A stretch of 64,000 nucleotides of DNA. Origin: Pullilachnospira sp963929535 (GTDB taxonomy: Bacteria; Bacillota; Clostridia; Lachnospirales; Lachnospiraceae). Made by a program: the position numbers and the translations under genes. Where the stretch lies: assembly GCA_963929535.1 (NCBI GenBank), contig CAWVIZ010000013.1, forward strand, positions 62,001-126,000, given 5' to 3'. Below the pieces are notes generated by a model that saw nothing but the letters and a program-made list of their open reading frames with translations, made no database searches and was not told where the DNA came from. Shown here piece after piece: positions 37,356-45,183 of the stretch (positions are counted from its first letter, which is position 1; each line of letters starts with the position of its first letter).

Positions 37356-38915
37356 CTACTCCGGGAGTAAAATTTTTTGTCCGGCGTATATGATATCCTC
37401 CGGAGAAATTCCGTTCAGTCTGCACACCTCGTCTATACGGGACACCGTGCCGTACTGCTTTTCACAGATACTGCTGAGTGTATCTCCTCTGCGGATGGTA
37501 TATTGGCGTACACCGGAAGATATTCCCGCAGTCTCAGAGGCATCCGTCTCTCCCCCGTTGCCGCTCTGGGAACTCCGGGATGCGCTGTCTGTGCTGTTCT
37601 GGCTTCCCATCAGGCTGCCTGAACTATTTCCATTCTGGCTGTCAGCACTGCTTCCGCTCTGACTTCCAGTGATACTTCTGCTCTGGTTTGCCGATCCATT
37701 TCCATCGGCGCTTTCCGATTTCCCATCCCCGGCGTTTTCCTGTTCTCCTGTGGTTTCCGCGGCAGCGGCATTCTCCCCATTATTCCCTGTTACGCTGCTT
37801 TCATCCGCTGTCCCTGTGCCGCTTCCAGCTGTCTCTTCGTCCGTTTCCTCCCCATCCCGGGCCTGTCCGGTATCTTCCTGGCTGTCTGTCTGCGCGCCTG
37901 TCTCCATGGATTCCGGCGTAATCAGTGCCTGCCCGTCACCGGTATCCTGCCCCGCCGAATCTGTTCCGGCAGACTGTACAGATTCCTCCTGCCCATCTGT
38001 CTCAGCAGAGGAAGACGCTCCTGCCTGGTCATCAGCTTTGGCGGACTGGATTCCATCTTCTGATCCGCCCTCCTGACCGGATTGTTTTTCTCCGGAACTC
38101 CCCTCCATCAGCGTTCCCATGGTATCCTGCATCCCCTGGTAACTGTTGAAGAAGGTTATTCCCACAGCCAGCACTGCGGCAGCCGCGCAGGCCCCTGCGA
38201 TCCAGGCGGTCCGCTTCCTTCCAGGAAGAACTTCATCCTGCTCTTTCTCTTTTTTCTCCTTTACAGCTCTCCGGAAGTCCACCACTGCCCGGTCAGGAAC
38301 CTTCTCCGTTTCTTCAATGGACTTGTTCTGGCTCATCTCGATCATATAGGCCTGCATGGCTTCATTTTTCTCGTAGTAAATATAATACCCGGGCTGACGG
38401 ACCAGATGGCCTCCTTCGTACAGGAAAAACGCCTCCTCCCTCTCTCCGGGCTCCATGATAAACAGCACTTTGTCGTTTCCCGCAAAATGATTCAGATGGG
38501 TTTTCAATATTCCTTCACTGATCTGCATATTGAATCCCGGAAGGCTGGCAAACCATCCCACAATCTCCTGATCGGGAAAATATTTTTTATTATCCTCGTA
38601 AATCTGTCCCCAGACCTTGTCTGAAAATACGATATGATCCGGTGACACTTCCATATCCGTTATCTGAAGGGCACTGCGGATAAACAGGTAGGCACAGCCC
38701 TCCGACCAGTTGTACTGTCCCAGCAGAATGGCTGCCTTCCCTCCCTCCTGGGGATTCCTGGAAATTTTTCTCAGAAAGGTATATGCATAGTCCTCTATGT
38801 AGATTCTCTGGTGTCCTCTGATCTCCCCGATTTGTCTGATGTTATTGGGTACCCGGAAAAATGTCTCATTTCCTCCGGCTTTTTTCTGCTCCTCTTTATA
38901 GATGATCTCTATCAT
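37356..38915 (-). CDS. MPN-like domain protein with membrane helix, Ser/Glu-rich linker and C-terminal LysM
   Basis: A 519-residue protein. The cytoplasmic N-terminal 190 or so residues resemble an MPN/JAB fold: YIEDYAYTFLRK, GGKAAILLGQYNW, EIVGWFASLPGF and LKTHLNHFAGNDKVLFIMEP match the strand pattern of JAMM proteins, but the metal-binding HxH is replaced by FASLPG, so it should be catalytically dead. A membrane helix (WIAGACAAAAVLAVGITFF) is followed by about 200 residues rich in Ser, Gly, Glu, Asp and Thr, and a LysM domain (YTIRRGDTLSSICEKQYG) that binds peptidoglycan. The ATG at 38915 has AAAAGGGG upstream. It would link cytoplasm and cell wall. Confidence 0.82.
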   Translation of the reverse strand: MIEIIYKEEQKKAGGNETFFRVPNNIRQIGEIRGHQRIYIEDYAYTFLRKISRNPQEGGKAAILLGQYNWSEGCAYLFIRSALQITDMEVSPDHIVFSDKVWGQIYEDNKKYFPDQEIVGWFASLPGFNMQISEGILKTHLNHFAGNDKVLFIMEPGEREEAFFLYEGGHLVRQPGYYIYYEKNEAMQAYMIEMSQNKSIEETEKVPDRAVVDFRRAVKEKKEKEQDEVLPGRKRTAWIAGACAAAAVLAVGITFFNSYQGMQDTMGTLMEGSSGEKQSGQEGGSEDGIQSAKADDQAGASSSAETDGQEESVQSAGTDSAGQDTGDGQALITPESMETGAQTDSQEDTGQARDGEETDEETAGSGTGTADESSVTGNNGENAAAAETTGEQENAGDGKSESADGNGSANQSRSITGSQSGSSADSQNGNSSGSLMGSQNSTDSASRSSQSGNGGETDASETAGISSGVRQYTIRRGDTLSSICEKQYGTVSRIDEVCRLNGISPEDIIYAGQKILLPE

Positions 38916-39043
38916 ATCCTTCACCCCTTTTGGGCTACAGCATATCATAAGATTCCTGCGGATTTTATCGGATTTAGCCAGAGAGATCCCATTTTTTACC
39001 GACATTTTCTGACGCGGCGCGCTTCCCGGCCATTGGATTTTCC

Positions 39044-39125
39044 GCAGCAGTTCAGCTTTCGGCTTCGCTGTCACGATTCCATGCGCACATCAGTCCTGCG
39101 GGACAGCGGAAGGCTGAACTGTTAC
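39044..39125. repeat. Family A repeat, short copy A4
   Basis: An 82-bp version with arms GCAGCAGTTCAGCTTTCGG and GGAAGGCTGAACTGTTAC. The interior hairpins are largely deleted. Possible target duplication is too degraded to call. Confidence 0.7.
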
Positions 39126-39219
39126 GTTTTTACTTACTCATTTTTCCATATTTTCCTGAATATTGTATATGGTAGCCGGGTAAACTGGTAGGGAAAGCAA
39201 TGGGAAAGGATGATCTTGG

Positions 39220-39933
39220 ATGACACAAAAACATTCCACTTTTTATATCAACGAACGGAGAGCTTCTGCCAGCGCCGAGCTGTCCCACCTGCTGAAAAAA
39301 TGCGTCTCCAGGGCGGACCGGGTCTGGGAGGAAATTGTCTTTCTCTGCATCGGCAGTGACCGGATCACCGGAGACAGCCTCGGACCGCTGGTGGGACATC
39401 AACTGTCGAAATATCACTGGAGCCACATCCGGATCTACGGTACGCTGGACTACCCGGTACACGCCCTGAATCTGGAGGCAACTCTGGCCCGCATCAAAGT
39501 GCGCCATCCATCGGCCCTTCTGATCGCTGTGGACGCATCCCTGGGCGCAAAAAAACACGTAGGCTTTATCAGTGTGGGAAACGGTTCCATCTGCCCGGGA
39601 GCCGGAGTTAAAAAAATCCTTCCCGCTGTCGGAGATATCTTTATCACCGGAATCCTCAACGCTTCCGGAACCTTTGAGCATTTTCTGCTGCAGACCACCC
39701 GGCTTTCCCAGGTGGTTCAGATGGCGGACACCATCACGGAAGGTATCGCCCAAACCTTCGCACAGCCCTGCGAGAAGCGCAGGCTTCTTCCTGATTCATG
39801 GTCCCAGTCAGCGGAGGATCATCTTCTCCCCGATACCCATGACCTTCCGGCCAGCGGACGCCGGCGCATCTGCGCAAAGGATTCCGGCCTGGCAGCCCTG
39901 TCCATTGAATCCAGATCCGGAACCAGCTCCTGA
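39220..39933 (+). CDS. yyaC: YyaC-type spore protease-like protein (DUF1256)
   Basis: A 237-residue protein with the YyaC pattern: IVFLCIGSDRITGDSLGPLV (about 39-58), IYGTLDYPVHALNLE, LIAVDASLG and GAGVKKILPAVGDIFITG. YyaC resembles the germination protease and hydrogenase-maturation peptidase fold and is found only in spore formers. The last 38 or so residues, after TFAQPCEKR, extend past the usual end and overlap the convergent HD gene by 115 bp. Confidence 0.88.
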   Translation: MTQKHSTFYINERRASASAELSHLLKKCVSRADRVWEEIVFLCIGSDRITGDSLGPLVGHQLSKYHWSHIRIYGTLDYPVHALNLEATLARIKVRHPSALLIAVDASLGAKKHVGFISVGNGSICPGAGVKKILPAVGDIFITGILNASGTFEHFLLQTTRLSQVVQMADTITEGIAQTFAQPCEKRRLLPDSWSQSAEDHLLPDTHDLPASGRRRICAKDSGLAALSIESRSGTSS

Positions 39934-40529
39934 AGCCGCCGAAAGCCGGGGGATTTTTCCACTGCCCGTCTGATCAGGCGGGCCAATGGTCTGACAAAAC
40001 GTCTTTTCTCCCAGAGACGTGAATAATATTCCGCGATTTCCATAGTCCCGCAGTATTTATCCGTCAGGCAGATCACATATGTTTCCGGATATCTGGGCGG
40101 AAATACGGACAGGGGCCACATATGCTTGGTGATCACTTCTTTTTCCACCGGATTCAGCCGAAAATATTTTCTGGCATTGCGGTAGGCAGCTGCCGGATGG
40201 GTGATAGCATGCAGACGGTCCCCAGTCCTCCTGCTGTGATGCCGCCAGTCATACAGAAAAAGGTCATGGAGCATGCCTCCTCTGGCCGCAGAGCGGGCAT
40301 CCAGCCCCAGGCGGCGGCAGATACAGTAATTCTGATATGCCACATTCAGACAGTGGACATAACAGTCCGTTCCGCAGTGCTGGTCAAACCGCTTCATCTG
40401 CAATACCACCGGATGACATACAATATCGCTGATACAGTCATAAAATTCCCTGTTTCTCCTGTCCCCGGCATAACGTCTCCGCCGGATATCCGCCGGAGAA
40501 ATTCCTGGCTTTGGTACTGGCAAACGCAT
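39819..40529 (-). CDS. HD-domain protein
   Basis: A 236-residue HD-superfamily phosphohydrolase-like protein. The metal motif is seen as HCLNVAY (first His), GGMLHDLFLYDW (HD) and a later ITKHMWPLSV with CLTDKYCGTM (Asp). The substrate is unknown; nucleotides are usual. The basic C-terminal tail (RRPLAGRSWVSGRR) overlaps the yyaC 3' end on the other strand. The start region is probably MRLPVPKPGISPADIRRR; no strong ribosome-binding site decides it. Confidence 0.82.
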   Translation of the reverse strand: MRLPVPKPGISPADIRRRRYAGDRRNREFYDCISDIVCHPVVLQMKRFDQHCGTDCYVHCLNVAYQNYCICRRLGLDARSAARGGMLHDLFLYDWRHHSRRTGDRLHAITHPAAAYRNARKYFRLNPVEKEVITKHMWPLSVFPPRYPETYVICLTDKYCGTMEIAEYYSRLWEKRRFVRPLARLIRRAVEKSPGFRRLQELVPDLDSMDRAARPESFAQMRRRPLAGRSWVSGRR

Positions 40530-40636
40530 ACACCTCTTACCGCCTTTCTGATTTTCTGCTTTTCATTATAATAGAAGTATCCCCAGAATGTAAATAATTA
40601 TGTTTTTGATTCCGGATCGTACGCCGAAAAGAAAAA

Positions 40637-40660
40637 CGGGCATACCTCCCGGTATCCCCG
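40637..40660 (-). terminator. Terminator of the transaldolase-transketolase operon
   Basis: CGGGGATACC and GGTATGCCCG pair around GGGA and are followed on the minus strand by TTTTTCTTTT. Confidence 0.85.
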
Positions 40661-40681
40661 CTCTTCCTTCTGCAGTTTTTC

Positions 40682-40714
40682 GCAGCAGTGCAGCCTTCCG
40701 GCTTCACTGTCACG
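40682..40714. repeat. Family A repeat, end fragment A6
   Basis: GCAGCAGTGCAGCCTTCCGG and CTTCACTGTCAC match one arm of family A. It lies between the transketolase stop and the terminator. Confidence 0.6.
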
Positions 40715-40721
40715 TCTTTTA

Positions 40722-41663
40722 CTATTTCACGTAAGCTCTTACCTTTTCATAAATGCCCTGTCCGTCCAGACCATACTTCTCCAGAAGCTTTACCGCGGGA
40801 CCGGACTCCCCGAACACATCATTGATGCCGATCTTCAGCACCGGTGTGGGAGCTTTTTCACACAGCACATCGCACACTGCGCTTCCCAGCCCTCCGATCA
40901 CGGAATGTTCCTCCACGGTAACCACCTTCCCGGTCTCTTTTGCCGCTGCCACCACCAGTTCTTCGTCCAGAGGCTTGATGGTATGGATGTTGATCACCTT
41001 TGCGTCAATGCCTTCTTCAGCCAGCTTCTCAGCCGCCTCCAGAGAGGCTGCCACGCACAGCCCTGTGGCAATGATCGTCACGTCTTTTCCCTCTCTCAGC
41101 ACCACGCCTTTTCCCAGCTCAAACCGGTAATCAGGACGGTCATTGATCACCGGGACTGCCAGACGGCCAAACCGCATGTACACCGGTCCTTTCATCTCAT
41201 AAGCAGCTTTCACCGCTGCTCTGGCTTCCACATCATCGGAGGGACAGATCACTGTCATGCCCGGGATGGTCCTCATCAGAGCTATATCCTCGTTGCACTG
41301 GTGGGTGGCTCCATCCTCTCCTACAGAAATCCCCGCATGGGTGGCGCCAATCTTTACATTCAGATGAGGATATCCAATGGAGTTTCTTACCTGCTCAAAG
41401 GCTCTCCCCGCAGCGAACATGGCAAAAGAGCTGGCAAACGGCACCTTGCCCGCTGCCGCCAGTCCGGCAGCCACACCCATCATATTTCCTTCTGCGATCC
41501 CGCAGTCAATGAAGCGGTCCGGATATGCCTTCTTAAACATGCCTGTCTTCGTTGCCGCTGCCAGGTCGGCATCCAGCACCACAATGTCCGGATGCTCTGC
41601 CCCCAGTTCCACCAGAGCATTTCCATAGCTCTCCCTTGTTGCGATCTTCTTTACATCTGACAT
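40722..41663 (-). CDS. Transketolase, C-terminal subunit
   Basis: A 313-residue protein equal to the pyrimidine-binding and C-terminal domains of transketolase, as in split transketolases of Clostridia. Typical elements are RESYGNALVELGAEHPDIVV, DADLAAATKTGMF, the RFIDCGIAEGNMMGVAAGLA region with the catalytic Glu that activates thiamine diphosphate, and the C-terminal fold. Its start overlaps the stop of the N-terminal subunit by 13 nt, so translation is coupled. The two subunits act together on sugar phosphates in the non-oxidative pentose phosphate pathway. Confidence 0.93.
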   Translation of the reverse strand: MSDVKKIATRESYGNALVELGAEHPDIVVLDADLAAATKTGMFKKAYPDRFIDCGIAEGNMMGVAAGLAAAGKVPFASSFAMFAAGRAFEQVRNSIGYPHLNVKIGATHAGISVGEDGATHQCNEDIALMRTIPGMTVICPSDDVEARAAVKAAYEMKGPVYMRFGRLAVPVINDRPDYRFELGKGVVLREGKDVTIIATGLCVAASLEAAEKLAEEGIDAKVINIHTIKPLDEELVVAAAKETGKVVTVEEHSVIGGLGSAVCDVLCEKAPTPVLKIGINDVFGESGPAVKLLEKYGLDGQGIYEKVRAYVK

Positions 41664-42487
41664 AATGCCTCACCTGCCTTTCTCAGATCCTCCATAGCGG
41701 TTTCATACTGCTCATCATTGGGAGCTGTACCGTGCCAGGATACCTGGTTCTCCATAAAGGACACGCCTTTTCCCTTTACCGTCTTTGCGATAATGGCTGT
41801 GGGCATTCCCTTGGTCTGTCTGGCCTCGGCAAAAGCCGCGGCAATCTGATCAAAATCATTTCCATCAATGCTGATCACATGGAAATTGAATGCTTCAAAC
41901 TTTTTATCTATGGGATAAGGAGAGTTCACCTCCCGGATACTTCCATCGATCTGCAGGTCGTTATTGTCCACGATCACCACCAGGTTGTCCAGCTTCCGGA
42001 AACCAGCCAGCATGGAAGCCTCCCAAACCTGTCCCTCCTGGATCTCTCCGTCGCCCAGCAGTGTATAAACCCTGTAATCCGCGCCGTCCATCTTTCCCGC
42101 AATGGCCATTCCCACAGCCGCGGAAATTCCCTGACCCAGAGAACCGCTGGACATATCCACACCCGGAATGTGTTTCATATCCGGATGTCCCTGCAGATAA
42201 GAACCCAGATGACGCAGTGTTGTCAGATCCTCTCTGGGAAAATATCCCCTTTCCGCCAGCGCAGCATACAGCCCCGGAGCAGTATGCCCCTTGGAAAGCA
42301 CAAAGCGGTCTCTTCCCTCCATATCCGGATTCTGAGGATCAATATTCATCTCCTCAAAATACAGGTATGTAAATATATCTGCAGCAGACAAAGAACCTCC
42401 GGGATGTCCAGCCTTTGCGGCATGAACGGATTCGATGATTCCCTTGCGGACTTCATTGGCCAGTTTCTGAAGTTCCAGTTTCTCCAT
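41651..42487 (-). CDS. Transketolase, N-terminal subunit
   Basis: A 278-residue protein with the thiamine-diphosphate motif beginning GDGEIQEGQVWEAS and ending VDNNDLQIDG, plus KAGHPGGSLSAADI and LSKGHTAPGLYAAL at the active site. The ATG at 42487 has AAAGGAG 8 nt upstream; an upstream extension of 56 codons has none and runs back toward the transaldolase gene. It forms a heteromeric enzyme with the next gene. Confidence 0.93.
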   Translation of the reverse strand: MEKLELQKLANEVRKGIIESVHAAKAGHPGGSLSAADIFTYLYFEEMNIDPQNPDMEGRDRFVLSKGHTAPGLYAALAERGYFPREDLTTLRHLGSYLQGHPDMKHIPGVDMSSGSLGQGISAAVGMAIAGKMDGADYRVYTLLGDGEIQEGQVWEASMLAGFRKLDNLVVIVDNNDLQIDGSIREVNSPYPIDKKFEAFNFHVISIDGNDFDQIAAAFAEARQTKGMPTAIIAKTVKGKGVSFMENQVSWHGTAPNDEQYETAMEDLRKAGEALCQM

Positions 42488-42602
42488 TCTGATCTCCTTT
42501 CCTATCCTAACTTCACATCTTTGTTTGCTTTCCGTCTCAGTATTTCCAGCAAACGGTAATAGTATGCCATAATTTTTTTCGGGATGCAATATATATTCCA
42601 AT

Positions 42603-43256
42603 TTACTCCCCGAACACCGCCCGATAATCTGCCTGGAATTTCTCAATTCCCGCATCCGTCAGAGGATGGCGGATCATGGCCTCCAGCACTTTGTAGGGCA
42701 CTGTTGCAATATGAGCTCCTGCCAGAGCGCACTGGGTCACATGCATGGGATGCCGCACACTGGCTGCAATGATCTGGGTCTCGATACCTGCCACATCAAA
42801 AATTTCCGCAATTTCTCTCACCAGCTCCACACCATCTGTGGAAATATCATCCAGTCTTCCCAGGAAAGGCGACACGTAAGTGGCGCCCGCTCTGGCAGCC
42901 AGAAGTGCCTGGTTTGCGGTAAATATCAGGGTTACATTGGTTTTGATCCCCTCTGACGTCAGTGTCCTGCAGGCCTTCAGACCTTCTCCTGTCATTGGAA
43001 TCTTCACCACCATGTTAGGATGGATGGCCGCGATTTCCCGTCCTTCCGCGATCATTCCCTCCGCATCCACGGTAGTGGCCTTCACCTCTCCGCTGATGGG
43101 TCCGTCCACAATGGAAGCGATCTCCCTGATCACCTGGCCAAAATCTCGTCCCTCTTTGGCGATCAGGGACGGATTTGTGGTTACGCCGCAGATGATCCCC
43201 ATATCATTGGCTTTCCGGATATCCTCTACCTTGGCTGTGTCAATAAAAAATTTCAT
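42603..43256 (-). CDS. Transaldolase, short type (fructose-6-phosphate aldolase family)
   Basis: A 217-residue class I aldolase of the short transaldolase/FSA family. MKFFIDTAKVEDIRKAN and ICGVTTNPSL are the N-terminal hallmarks and the Schiff-base lysine is Lys85 in NMVVKIPMTG. With the split transketolase downstream (115-nt gap) it completes the non-oxidative pentose phosphate branch. The leader before it is about 190 nt and has strong secondary structure. The transcript starts from the promoter at 43451-43478. Confidence 0.93.
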   Translation of the reverse strand: MKFFIDTAKVEDIRKANDMGIICGVTTNPSLIAKEGRDFGQVIREIASIVDGPISGEVKATTVDAEGMIAEGREIAAIHPNMVVKIPMTGEGLKACRTLTSEGIKTNVTLIFTANQALLAARAGATYVSPFLGRLDDISTDGVELVREIAEIFDVAGIETQIIAASVRHPMHVTQCALAGAHIATVPYKVLEAMIRHPLTDAGIEKFQADYRAVFGE

Positions 43257-43331
43257 GCGTTCCCCTTTCCGGCGCTTCCTGCGCCCTGCTTATTTTATCA
43301 CAACTGTCCGGTTCCGGCTCTGCCGTTCCCA

Positions 43332-43437
43332 GACCGGTGTACTGGCACCAGCTTTTTCGGGCTAATGGCAAGGATTTCAAATCCCCCTCTGCAGGCAGCG
43401 GGCAGGTCATTAGCCGGACGATGGCCGATCCGTACAC
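43332..43437 (-). ncRNA. Candidate structured leader RNA of the transaldolase operon
   Basis: Nested complementary segments lie in the 5' leader: an outer GTGTAC/GTACAC helix (43432-43437 with 43337-43342), a GGCTAATG/CATTAGCC helix (43408-43415 with 43360-43367) and an inner GGATTTGAAATCC hairpin (43372-43384). The order outer-middle-inner fits a junction-like fold starting a few nt after the predicted transcript start. It matches no riboswitch class that I recognise (no TPP-box motifs). It could also be an eroded repeat. Confidence 0.4.
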
Positions 43438-43450
43438 TGATTCTAATGCC

Positions 43451-43478
43451 AGTATAACATGATTTCTTTCCGGGTCAA
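43451..43478 (-). promoter_or_regulatory. Promoter of the transaldolase-transketolase operon
   Basis: Minus-strand TTGACC and TATACT are 16 nt apart. Upstream (43479-43650) is very AT-rich with no gene. Confidence 0.65.
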
Positions 43479-43762
43479 CCGGAGGAATTTATTATTAACA
43501 CATTTTATAATTAATAATTTTAATTTTATTAATCTTTATCATTCCCATACTCTTTATATTTTCATAATATTTCTTTGCTTTTCCACTGTTTTCATCGCCC
43601 TCACCGATATCTTTCCGGAGAATTATTACTAATATTTTCTTCGATTTTGTTTATTTTTGCGGCAGTTCCATCTCTCGGATTTCGTATCATGATTATTTCC
43701 GCGGACAGCGCCAGCAGCGGGGTATCTGACCATATTCGGTCTGCCCAGGCAGGCTTGCGGTA

Positions 43763-44860
43763 CTATTTTTTTCTCTTCCTGTCATCCGGGGCGTAACCGG
43801 TGCTTCCTCTGACGATCAGCCGCGGTTCATATTCGATATGGAAAATACTGGTGGGTTCATCCCCTTTTCTGTACGTCCGCTGCGACTCGATCTTCCGCAC
43901 AATAATATCACAGGCATCCCGTCCTTTCTGAGGGACAAAATGCTCCACCGTAGTGAGCCCGATGGTATGAAAACCGGAAAAGATGGTATTGTCGCACCCC
44001 ACCACTGACACATCTGCCGGGATCCGGTATTTTCTCTCCAGCAGCACATCCATGGCTCCAAAAGCCACCATATCATTCAGGGCCGCGATCGCAGTAAAAG
44101 GCTGTTTTTCCTTCAGAAGCTGTTCTGTCAGTTCCCGTCCCATCCGGTACTCGGAATCTATGCTGGGAATCACCGTATCCCGTGAGGGCTCACAGGCTTT
44201 TACCTTTACCCGTTCCCGAAGCCCTGCCTTTTCAAATTCCATGAGAAAACCCTCCACCCGTTTCTGTCGCTGATGCTGGCGCAGGGTCAGCGGCGGAGAA
44301 ATAAACGCCACATCCCGGTGTCCCAGCTCCAGCAGATGGCGCGCCATCAGGATACCCGGCTTCCGGTTATTAATGGCCACCGCGTCAATCTCAAATTCAT
44401 CGTCCCGGTTGCTGATCACCACCACAGGAATCTCCCCGGACAGCTCCTCCACCTCTTTCCCAAAGCTGGGATTGCAGGCGTAGATGATACCCATCGGGCT
44501 GACCTCCCGCATCATGCGGAGATACTGTTCCTCTGTCTTCAGATCCCTCTGGGTGTTGCACACAAATACACCGTAACCCGCTTCCTTGGCCTTGGCTTCA
44601 ATCCCCTGAAGCAGCATGACATAATAGGGATTGGTAAGTGTAGGACAAAAAACCACCAGAAGCTTTCTGGAACGGGAAACCCTGCGGGGCCGCTGTCCCG
44701 GAACCTGATAGCCCAGAGATCTGGCAGCCTCTTCCACCCGGCGGACCGTGGCCTGGGAAAAGGTGACGTTGTATTTCTTATTGAGGATCATGGATACCGC
44801 AGCCTGGGAAACGCCTGCGGCACGGGCCACATCCGTGGATGTTACTTTCTTTCTGGGCAT
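43763..44860 (-). CDS. LacI-family transcriptional regulator
   Basis: A 365-residue LacI/GalR regulator: N-terminal helix-turn-helix (STDVARAAGVSQAAVSMILN, about 7-26), hinge, and a periplasmic-binding-like sensor (VVFCPTLTNPYYVMLLQGIE; VSVVGCDNTIFSGF). The ATG at 44860 with GGAGAG upstream is preferred over an upstream in-frame extension. It lies upstream of the transaldolase operon in the same direction, about 285 nt from that operon's promoter, so a sugar-responsive role in pentose metabolism is possible but unproven. Confidence 0.92.
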   Translation of the reverse strand: MPRKKVTSTDVARAAGVSQAAVSMILNKKYNVTFSQATVRRVEEAARSLGYQVPGQRPRRVSRSRKLLVVFCPTLTNPYYVMLLQGIEAKAKEAGYGVFVCNTQRDLKTEEQYLRMMREVSPMGIIYACNPSFGKEVEELSGEIPVVVISNRDDEFEIDAVAINNRKPGILMARHLLELGHRDVAFISPPLTLRQHQRQKRVEGFLMEFEKAGLRERVKVKACEPSRDTVIPSIDSEYRMGRELTEQLLKEKQPFTAIAALNDMVAFGAMDVLLERKYRIPADVSVVGCDNTIFSGFHTIGLTTVEHFVPQKGRDACDIIVRKIESQRTYRKGDEPTSIFHIEYEPRLIVRGSTGYAPDDRKRKK

Positions 44861-44987
44861 GGAACTCTCCTTGGATTTACAAAATGTATGCCGGTGTCTG
44901 TTTCTGTATTTTATTATATATGAAAGGAATGGGGAAATACAAGACCTGCGGTTTCCAAACAGCCGTTCAGCCATTTCAGAATATCTT

Positions 44988-45110
44988 AAGAGTTGTTTGG
45001 GCCGGACCCTGATCCTGGGCGCGGCACTTACTGCAGGAATCGAGCTCAGTCAGATATTTACCCTTCGCTCTGGCGGCCATTATGACATTTTTCAGTTAGC
45101 GGCTGTCCGG
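44988..45110 (+). pseudogene. Possible VanZ-like remnant
   Basis: A short plus-strand frame reads LILGAALTAGIELSQIFTLR and then HYDIFQL, which resembles the helix-E-L-x-Q-F-x-x-R-x-x-D-I core of VanZ-family proteins. No start, no other helices. Low confidence. Confidence 0.3.
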
Positions 45111-45137
45111 AAGCAGTACGGTCTGAACGGAATATTT

Positions 45138-45164
45138 CAGGAGGCGGATCATATCCGCCTCCTG
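45138..45164 (-). terminator. Terminator of the sigma factor/beta-propeller operon
   Basis: Perfect 12-bp arms CAGGAGGCGGAT and ATCCGCCTCCTG with a 3-nt loop, 20 nt after the stop. Confidence 0.7.
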
Positions 45165-45183
45165 CCTTCTGTCTCACACTGTT

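Noticed and set aside
43350..43420. Possible tRNA-Sec: GGATTTCAAATCC on the plus strand looks like an anticodon arm with UCA
   Set aside because: There is no 8-bp acceptor stem, no T-loop GTTCGAATC and no CCA-side pairing; no selA/selB/selD gene is in the window. The sequence is better explained as part of the leader stems of the transaldolase operon.
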